18,738 nt of DNA, taken from contig JACOVM010000005.1 in the NCBI GenBank assembly GCA_016177345.1, forward strand, positions 1 through 18,738. Direction: 5' to 3'. The DNA comes from Candidatus Woesearchaeota archaeon. Its GTDB lineage: Archaea > Nanobdellota > Nanobdellia > Woesearchaeales > UBA12501. The notes under the pieces were generated by a model. The model was not told the origin of the DNA, made no database searches, and worked only from the letters and a program-made list of their open reading frames with translations. A program made the translations under genes and the position numbers. This document shows, one piece after another, positions 14,501 to 18,738 of the stretch. Each line of letters starts with the position of its first letter. Within the stretch, counting starts at the first letter, position 1.

Positions 14501-15563
14501 AAAGAAAATAAAGCATGGCCTTGAAGAAGAGCTTCGGGAAGATGAAGCATTCGAGGAGCAGGCTAACGTTCGCCTTACCGGCCGTGTTCTTATTGATGGA
14601 AAAGACTTTATGGACTATCGAGAGTGGAAACAGGTTGCAAAAAATAAAACACCAAGCCCTAGGCGAAACGCCGCAAGCAAACCTGCTCGGGATAAAGATA
14701 CTATTAACCATTACCTAAGAAACATTGGGCAGTACCGGCTGCTAACCCCTAATGAAGAGCAAGACCTTGGCAGGCGTGTTCAACAGGGAGATGAAGCAGC
14801 CATCCAATATCTCCAGGAACATAACCTTAGGCTTGTCGTGAGTATTGCGCAAAAATACACCAAGAAGGGACTGCAGTTTAGCGATCTCATCCAGCATGGC
14901 AACATCGGCTTACTCAAGGCAACGCTTCGCTTCGACTATACAAAAGGATGGAAGTTTGCAACGTACGCTACCTGGTGGATCAGGCAGAGCATAACAAAAG
15001 CAATTGCTAACGAGGCAAGAACCATCAGGCTGCCGGTACACTTTAGTGAAAGAATAACAAAAGTGTCCCGCGTGAAGCGAAGGATGGAAGCCGAGCTTGG
15101 CCGCCAAGTTACTATTGAAGAAGTCGCAAAAGAAATAGGGCAAACGCAGCACTATGTTGCGCAAGTTCTCAACCCCCTACCAGCCTTGAAGGATACAATA
15201 AGCTTGGAGACAAAGATCGGTCAAGATAATGATGGGGCAACGCTGCAAGACCTCATTCCAGACAACAAGCCTGGCGCTGACATCAAAACAGAGCAGGCCA
15301 GCATCGCTGCCATGGTCGCATCACTCCTAGAAAAAGCAAATTTTCCCCCGCGGGACAAATTTATTATGGAACAGCTCTTTATCGAGGGAAGAGTATTAGA
15401 AGACGTTGGTGCAGAGGTTAACCTTTCAGGAGAGCGAGTTCGGCAAATACAAGAAGCGAGCTTAAAAGTATTATTTGGCATGATTAATGATCTTCCAGAA
15501 GAAGAGCAGCAAGAGCTCAAGGAAGCTGTTGGGATGAGAGGAGAATCAGAGGATGATGCTTGA
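11535..15563 (+). CDS. giant sigma-70-like protein with HTH-repeat array (1342 aa)
   Basis: Domains in order: an N-terminal domain (1-160) shared with the protein at 15852; four repeats (about 187-300, 308-433, 446-556, 571-696); a helical region; a MerR-like HTH (about 917-960, KTYTIPDVARITGMSYSTIQ); an acidic linker; and a sigma-70 core (about 1053-1335). In the core, region 1.2 is NHYLRNIGQYRLLTPNEEQD, region 2.2 is DLIQHGNIGLLKA, region 2.3/2.4 is FATYATWWIRQSITKAIA with W1147/W1148, Q1151 and T1154 matching the RpoD -10 contacts, region 3.2 is SLETKIGQDNDGATLQDLI, and region 4.2 is EVNLSGERVRQIQ. The start aligns with the paralogue; the TTG at 11463 would add 24 unsupported residues. Known role of the family: promoter recognition with bacterial RNA polymerase. 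Its role in an archaeon is unknown. Confidence 0.9.
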   Translation: MTVHSLPTAPEANRSPSAPIPFYAVNELRTYHLMDEMPEREVVRLGLEEAARNAFPIHRLSGTSYFAGSLAAQLVKQQPELAARLGMEVSIDDLVLGHLGNITISQGMARSRLGYLQRQGIISVNNDLIPVSDVDVVLRDLLHEAFHDPIPYQTKVVELRQDRGDNNQTKREEHGTDYSPPASLPALEQGMFHYITKDGTLGAASSVQGLNFDEGVYLRSRDIASLFDISNPSLSFKERGKIRDPSHSHGYLYFVTKDKLQTTYYFGFFTKRRNSIPPAAREIGITLKDIQQRVSNRKAIAPAGETEPSITYYDANNTKHVVDAASFDPMQLDLAAGAYLQLSTLHKIGITSRTHLDNASLRETFAIQKMIINKDGRGEQQHYFVTRDALAALCYDEMNRKVPKSNTLFDVSGIIASFGLEGLVQQHAARVQQKAEQQKEQTTPRKIIYLDIDQNPRAALAENIADEIDIHAGVFFSRHTLKKLFGLDADKVRTLKRQQISRYNQNRYVFVDQDVLGRAYGEAFTKGSLSKLPGIAKKLGITVQDSGYMALCRKIHPDPVSLKIEDETCPSPYFQVISGTIVLGGAKGEPTGYGMRIALVPTLDDLSIPLGEAYRMLYKHLPDSPSYADVLRKIHDLHLNVSIKDRHGVPTTYISFDMLNILHKIYTEVMLTSLCDARRKAHRLPIKEDQKLKEDNMLEQILERELSGASPLLDSWDGKKEEGEKAAFVEVAALVLKMGRPELYDFIASSSMAKERKNRGIPQVVIRQDHIALLLRYFGEDAKSEGKKSDHFLSRLQEEGVSLDAVVAVMEARREKKLLTASDMEHLNIRRAHVALIDAVYQQKQFSRDDMAELNKELRYLRQGIDLSSWTREQVENLQRSYTTAPAGQLAASLQKQQQEIDAMAAELGLERIQEGKTYTIPDVARITGMSYSTIQRDIVQGFLPARREGLTEYLALVKSKKQQEQDGPNVVSTIVEAPTETSTTGESKKKIKHGLEEELREDEAFEEQANVRLTGRVLIDGKDFMDYREWKQVAKNKTPSPRRNAASKPARDKDTINHYLRNIGQYRLLTPNEEQDLGRRVQQGDEAAIQYLQEHNLRLVVSIAQKYTKKGLQFSDLIQHGNIGLLKATLRFDYTKGWKFATYATWWIRQSITKAIANEARTIRLPVHFSERITKVSRVKRRMEAELGRQVTIEEVAKEIGQTQHYVAQVLNPLPALKDTISLETKIGQDNDGATLQDLIPDNKPGADIKTEQASIAAMVASLLEKANFPPRDKFIMEQLFIEGRVLEDVGAEVNLSGERVRQIQEASLKVLFGMINDLPEEEQQELKEAVGMRGESEDDA
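12093..12434 (+). repeat. protein repeat 1 of the large sigma-like protein
   Basis: About 114 residues: a strand-rich start (FHYITKDGT), then GVYLRSRDIASLFDIS (helix-turn-helix-like), a wing ending YLYFVTKDKLQTTYY, and a closing REIGITLKDIQ. Confidence 0.6.
12456..12833 (+). repeat. protein repeat 2 of the large sigma-like protein
   Basis: Same order as repeat 1: ITYYDANNTKH, GAYLQLSTLHKIGITS, wing ending QHYFVTRDALAALCYDE, then a shorter closing segment. A loop insertion lies before the wing. Confidence 0.6.
12870..13202 (+). repeat. protein repeat 3 of the large sigma-like protein
   Basis: Same order: IIYLDIDQNPR, GVFFSRHTLKKLFGLDADK, wing NRYVFVDQDVLGRAYGEAF, closing AKKLGITVQD. Confidence 0.6.
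13245..13622 (+). repeat. protein repeat 4 of the large sigma-like protein
   Basis: The most diverged copy: YFQVISGTIVLGG, LSIPLGEAYRMLYKHL, wing TTYISFDMLNILHKIYTE, then a charged closing helix. Confidence 0.4.
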
Positions 15564-15620
15564 AGCAGAAGGGATCAGCCTTGTTCGAAGAAAAATATTT
15601 CAAAAGCTGAAGAGAGAAGA

Positions 15621-15784
15621 ATGAAAAGCACGGCGGATAAAACAATTATGGGTATCTTGTTGAGGACTCCCAAGAGCTCAACGAAGAAACAAAACAAGAG
15701 ATCAAGCAAGCCCGTGTAGATATCAGGGCAGGAAAATTCTATACGCATGAACGAGTCAAGAAGGTATTGGAGATCTGGTTATGA
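15621..15784 (+). pseudogene. frameshifted antitoxin-like remnant between the sigma-like genes
   Basis: ATG at 15621 reads MKSTADKTI in one frame. The following frame, shifted by one base near 15643, reads YGYLVEDSQELNEETKQEI, continues KQARVDIRAGKFYTHERVKK and ends VLEIWL with TGA at 15782-15784. The A-R-x-D-I-x-A-G-(K/R)-x-(Y/F)-T-H-E-x-V-K pattern is the usual tail of small RelB/Phd-like antitoxins. One missing base restores a single frame of about 54 residues. No toxin gene is adjacent. Confidence 0.5.
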
Positions 15785-15822
15785 CTAGTATCCCTTAACC
15801 CTTCTCCAAAAACCCAGTAACC

Positions 15823-15833
15823 TATTTAAATAA
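15823..15833 (+). promoter_or_regulatory. archaeal TATA box of the small sigma-like gene
   Basis: TATTTAAATAA, centred about 24 bases before the ATG at 15852, with no Shine-Dalgarno sequence; leaderless geometry. Confidence 0.6.
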
Positions 15834-15851
15834 TCCTGGTTTATCCATTTT

Positions 15852-17306
15852 ATGGCAGTCTACCATCTCCATCCGGCGCTTGATGCTCACCAGCCAGACA
15901 CTGCAGGCATTCCATTCACCACTATTCAGGCTCTTCAGAAATATGACTTGTTAGCAGAAGTTCCTGAACAACGCGTTCGAGAGTTAGGGCTGGAGCGTTA
16001 TGTACAGGGTGCTTTTCCTCTTCGCCATCTTTCTGGCACAACGTATCTTGCTGCTTCTGTTATTGCTCAAGTCGTTCAGCAGCACCCCGAGCTTCACAAT
16101 CAGTTCGGAAGAGATGTCAAGCTCGATGATCTAGTCTTGCCATCTATTGCAGATATTTCTCTTCCAGCAGATACTGCAAAAGAACGATTGGACTATCTCG
16201 TAAAGCATGGCATCATTCAGGCAGACAACAACCAAGTCCCTATTGAACATATTGATATTGTATTGAAGGATTATATCCACGCCTTGTCTGGTAATCCAAT
16301 ACAGTATGAATCACCCGTTGTTGAGCTTTCAGAAAGGAAAAAGGGCGATCGATGGAAGACAAATAGGTACAGTGTATTTTCTCTTCTTCGAGGATGGGAA
16401 AGTAGAGTTCATGTTAGCGAAGAAGAGCTTGTTGAGCGATACATGAGACAAGTAAAACAATACCCTTTGCTCACTGCTGATGAAACGCGAGAACTTACGC
16501 GGAGATACAGGCAAGGAGACATGGAGGCTCGTGAGCAGCTTATCACTTCAAATCTTCGCATAGTAGTAAGAATTGCTCACCAGTACAAGCGATATGGGCT
16601 CAGCCTTTTAGACCTTATTCAGGAAGGAAATATAGGATTAGTAAGTGCTGTAGAAAGGTATGATCCCAAAAAAAGTAGGCTTACGACGTTTGCCTATCCC
16701 TGGATCAAATCAAAGATGCGGCATGCGATTATAAAGAGCACACAGTTAGCTATCAATAAAGGGGCGCTTCAGAGGTTTGCGAGAATACGATCCATTGAAA
16801 TGGAAGAGGAGAGCAACGGGCATGCACGCTCCCGAGAGCAAATCGCAGAAGAGCTTGGTTACAGTAAGCAACAGTTAAAGATTATCGAATTGGCTGCAAT
16901 GCGAGCTGATGCTGTTACCGAGAGCCTTGATGATATTGTTCATGAAGATGGAACTTCCCGTGGAACTGTTATTCCAGCACAGGATGAACTGGCAGAGCAG
17001 AGATACATCAACGCCCAAGAACAGCATCGTGTTAAAACCGACGTGCATGAGGCCTTATCCCACCTTCCCTCACGAGAAAGAAGAATCGTTGAGGCATATT
17101 TTGGATTTTTTGGAGACAAAGAAACACATAGGTCGATTGCTGAGCGAGAGGGAATTTCTCATGAGAGGGTCCGACAAATTTTAATGGCGACGTTAGAAAG
17201 TATAGAAGGCCTTCTCTCCCCAATCTCACAGATAAGAGAAGCAACACTGAAAAAAATTGAAAGGCAGGCAAAACGAACAGCAAAACGAGCAAAGGATCAC
17301 TCTTAG
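15852..17306 (+). CDS. sigma-70-like protein, short paralogue (484 aa)
   Basis: Residues 1-160 align without gaps to the N-terminus of the large sigma-like protein (about 67 identities by hand count), followed directly by a sigma-70 core. Region 1.2 is about 192-225 (RYMRQVKQYPLLTADETREL), region 2.2 is DLIQEGNIGLVSAVERYDP, region 2.3/2.4 is LTTFAYPWIKSKMRHAI, region 3 is about 303-352 and region 4 about 400-452 with HTH THRSIAEREGISHERVRQI. It lacks the central repeats and MerR-like HTH. At the positions of E. coli W433, Q437 and T440 it has P283, S287 and R290; W284 is kept. So -10 specificity should differ from RpoD. It ends in a basic K/R-rich tail. It is read in the same direction as the large gene from its own TATA box. 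Confidence 0.9.
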   Translation: MAVYHLHPALDAHQPDTAGIPFTTIQALQKYDLLAEVPEQRVRELGLERYVQGAFPLRHLSGTTYLAASVIAQVVQQHPELHNQFGRDVKLDDLVLPSIADISLPADTAKERLDYLVKHGIIQADNNQVPIEHIDIVLKDYIHALSGNPIQYESPVVELSERKKGDRWKTNRYSVFSLLRGWESRVHVSEEELVERYMRQVKQYPLLTADETRELTRRYRQGDMEAREQLITSNLRIVVRIAHQYKRYGLSLLDLIQEGNIGLVSAVERYDPKKSRLTTFAYPWIKSKMRHAIIKSTQLAINKGALQRFARIRSIEMEEESNGHARSREQIAEELGYSKQQLKIIELAAMRADAVTESLDDIVHEDGTSRGTVIPAQDELAEQRYINAQEQHRVKTDVHEALSHLPSRERRIVEAYFGFFGDKETHRSIAEREGISHERVRQILMATLESIEGLLSPISQIREATLKKIERQAKRTAKRAKDHS

Positions 17307-17356
17307 ATCCCCAATACTATTTATCTGTCTTTGATGTTTTCTAACTCACTTCAGCC

Positions 17357-17626
17357 CTAACTCGCCTCAGCGATCCAAAGCTGATGGCCGGGCATGAATT
17401 GCCCGCGCTTCTTTAAGTATTTATAATGGAACATAGAAGTTCTTCTGCTCTGCTCCATGTACGGCTTTAATGGCTTGAATTGTTGTAATTCAGCTTGTTG
17501 GATTTCCATAAGCCCACCTCTGGTAAGGGTTGTCAACACATAATTCAGCACAAAGCTCAGCGCAAAACACGGAAGGATGCTAGGAAAAGACACATAATGC
17601 CCGAGGCCTTTTTGCCCATTTGGCAC
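17357..17626 (-). CDS. small protein of unknown function (89 or 50 aa)
   Basis: Two starts are possible. GTG at 17626 gives 89 residues with a hydrophobic segment (about 13-34, SFPSILPCFALSFVLNYVLT), and has a minus-strand ATTAATATAA element (17649-17658) about 28 bases upstream, fitting a leaderless message. ATG at 17509 gives a 50-residue basic soluble peptide starting MEIQQAELQQFKPLKPYMEQ, with a strong Shine-Dalgarno GAGGTGGG before it. The C-terminus is rich in K, Y, R and aromatic residues. I recognise no family. The gene converges on the short sigma-like gene with only 50 bases between. Confidence 0.4.
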   Translation of the reverse strand: MPNGQKGLGHYVSFPSILPCFALSFVLNYVLTTLTRGGLMEIQQAELQQFKPLKPYMEQSRRTSMFHYKYLKKRGQFMPGHQLWIAEAS

Positions 17627-17699
17627 ATTATACTAGATAGTATCTGGTTATATTAATATTTCCTACGAAAAACCGTTGTTTTAGAGGTTTTCCAGAAGA

Positions 17700-17708
17700 T
17701 TTTTATAG
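17700..17708 (+). promoter_or_regulatory. TATA box of the TrmB-like regulator gene
   Basis: TTTTTATAG, centred 27 bases before the ATG at 17732. A second A/T element (TATATAA, 17722-17728) is too close to the start to be its own TATA box and could be an operator. Confidence 0.45.
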
Positions 17709-17731
17709 TTTGCTCCCCCCTTATATAAGGT

Positions 17732-18661
17732 ATGGATAATATATATAGGATACTTAAACGGGATTTTGGGCTTCGCGACAAGCACGTGATGGTACTCCAA
17801 GCCCTTGAACAGCAGGAGCAGAAAGCCGAAGAGCTGTGCAAGGTAACCCATATCCCACAAGGCAGGGTTTACGAGTACCTCAACACCTTAGTAGAGTCAG
17901 GCTTGGTTTCCCGAAGCCACAAAAAGCCATACCTCTATTCTGTTCCAGACTTTAAAAAAAATATCGTCTGGTTTACCAAGCAAAAGATCGACGGCATGGT
18001 CAAGGCGCAGGACGAGCTCCTTGAAACGCTAAAACAAACATCGAGCAATGTCGCACTGATCAATAACAGCGCCATGTTCAGCAAAACCCACTGTGATATT
18101 ATTACTAAAGCGCGAATCTTTCGCATGATTGGCATCCACCGCTCCCTTCCGTTCATGCTCTACCCTGAAGAGCTGGATGACTTCAAAATACTCCGCCGCG
18201 TCATCACCAGCTCCAGGCCAACCATTGTCCAAAGCAATGGGGAAACAACACTCCTTGTCTACAAGACATACATGGACGCGTTCAAAAAAGGAAAGAGCAT
18301 GAGCGGCATTTTCGAAAAAGACACGTTCAACAGGCACATGCAGTTGTTTGAGCAGGCCTTTGAAAAGCAGCAATTCCTCGCTATGCTGGACAGCATGATT
18401 GCAAAAATAAAGAGATACCACATCGACCTTTTTGTGCTCGATGAATTCAGCGCCATGCAGATTGACTTCAACGAAAAAGAGGTTTGCCTGAGCGTCAACT
18501 ATGCTGGCGTAACCTCCGGATTTCACATTCGAAGCAGGGAGCTTGCAAGTTTTTTCAATCGCGTCTTTCTCGAAAAAATGAAGAGGGCAGAGAATGTTTT
18601 GCCGTTGCTGGAGGAGAAGAGGGAGAGTATTCTAATTAACAAAGATAGCGGTAGTAAATAA
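17732..18661 (+). CDS. TrmB-like transcription regulator
   Basis: The 309-residue protein opens with a winged HTH (about 14-75): LRDKHVMVLQALE, then KAEELCKVTHIPQGRVYEYL (recognition helix with the R-V-Y-x-Y-L signature of TrmB-type proteins), then LVESGLVSRSHKKPYLYSV as the wing. A short coiled coil (about 80-105) follows, which in TrmB proteins serves dimerisation. The C-terminal domain (about 110-285) resembles the effector half of the family only loosely and lacks an obvious sugar-binding signature. TrmB proteins control sugar uptake and central carbon genes in archaea; the target here is unknown. TATA spacing implies a leaderless mRNA. Confidence 0.78.
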   Translation: MDNIYRILKRDFGLRDKHVMVLQALEQQEQKAEELCKVTHIPQGRVYEYLNTLVESGLVSRSHKKPYLYSVPDFKKNIVWFTKQKIDGMVKAQDELLETLKQTSSNVALINNSAMFSKTHCDIITKARIFRMIGIHRSLPFMLYPEELDDFKILRRVITSSRPTIVQSNGETTLLVYKTYMDAFKKGKSMSGIFEKDTFNRHMQLFEQAFEKQQFLAMLDSMIAKIKRYHIDLFVLDEFSAMQIDFNEKEVCLSVNYAGVTSGFHIRSRELASFFNRVFLEKMKRAENVLPLLEEKRESILINKDSGSK

Positions 18662-18678
18662 CAATAATAAGGTTAGCT

Positions 18679-18738
18679 TCATAAAATTGACTTCGACAAG
18701 TCATAAAAATCCGCCGAAAGCGCCCTACCTCGGGCTAA
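18679..18738 (-). CDS. possible C-terminus of a gene continuing beyond the window
   Basis: The minus strand is open from the window edge to TGA at 18679-18681, giving 19 residues ending SADFYDLSKSIL. It would converge on the TrmB-like gene. Too short to identify; it may be chance. Confidence 0.2.
   Translation of the reverse strand, partial: LARGRALSADFYDLSKSIL

Noticed and set aside
15553..15624. 23-residue frame overlapping the end of the large sigma-like gene
   Set aside because: Too short and without family resemblance; kept only as a note in the discussion of the decayed antitoxin.
17632..17640. TATAAT on the minus strand as a bacterial -10 element recognised by the sigma-like proteins
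   Set aside because: No TTGACA-like or other shared hexamer lies at 16-18 bases, and an archaeal-type TATA element explains the same start.
18700..18738. Possible RNA gene or strong hairpin at the window end
   Set aside because: Only a 4-bp GC stem (GCCC/GGGC) is visible and the sequence is cut off.

Overview
The window looks like chromosomal DNA of an archaeon, most likely a DPANN-type lineage (Woesearchaeota-like is my guess, not proven). The main evidence is promoter geometry. Many genes have an A/T-only TATA element centred about 24-28 bases before the start codon, as expected for archaeal TBP/TFB promoters making leaderless mRNAs. Examples lie before the starts at 415(-), 2053(-), 7412(-), 8139(-), 11535(+), 15852(+) and 17732(+). 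Other genes carry Shine-Dalgarno sequences of the AGGTGATC/GAGG type. Gene content agrees: a TrmB-like regulator, a proteasome-type hydrolase, a YgiT-AbrB protein and small zinc-ribbon proteins.

Layout. 1-1445: a RelE-like toxin cut by the window edge, a convergent small antitoxin-like gene missed by length filters, then a YgiT/AbrB regulator and a seven-helix PQ-loop/SWEET-like membrane protein. 1487-4410 (minus): two tandem paralogous membrane proteins and two tandem paralogous SAM methyltransferases. 4487-5803 (minus): a PLP-dependent cystathionine gamma-synthase family enzyme. 5880-8139 (minus): a membrane-anchored HtrA-like protease with a coiled coil, a double zinc-ribbon protein, and a proteasome-beta-like Ntn hydrolase. 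8365-11250 (minus): a three-gene operon of a Q/P-rich membrane-anchored protein, a transglutaminase-like cysteine enzyme and a LysM-tipped membrane protein. 11535-17306 (plus): two sigma-70-like genes. 17357-18661: a small unidentified protein and a TrmB-like regulator. No intergenic stretch exceeds 300 bases. I saw no tRNA, rRNA, CRISPR array or insertion sequence.

The centrepiece is the pair at 11535-15563 and 15852-17306. Both end in an unmistakable bacterial sigma-70 core (regions 1.2 to 4.2), although archaea normally start transcription with TBP and TFB and have no sigma factor. They share a gap-free N-terminal domain of about 160 residues (about 42% identical by hand count). The larger protein (1342 aa) also carries four roughly 110-130 residue repeats, each apparently a degenerate HTH-plus-wing unit, and a MerR-like HTH before the sigma core. 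It keeps the region 2.3/2.4 residues used for -10 recognition and melting in RpoD; the smaller one has lost several. Both genes are driven by archaeal-type TATA boxes, so they look native rather than contaminating. They stand divergent to the LysM/transglutaminase/Q-rich operon, which suggests, but does not prove, a linked surface or host-interaction programme.
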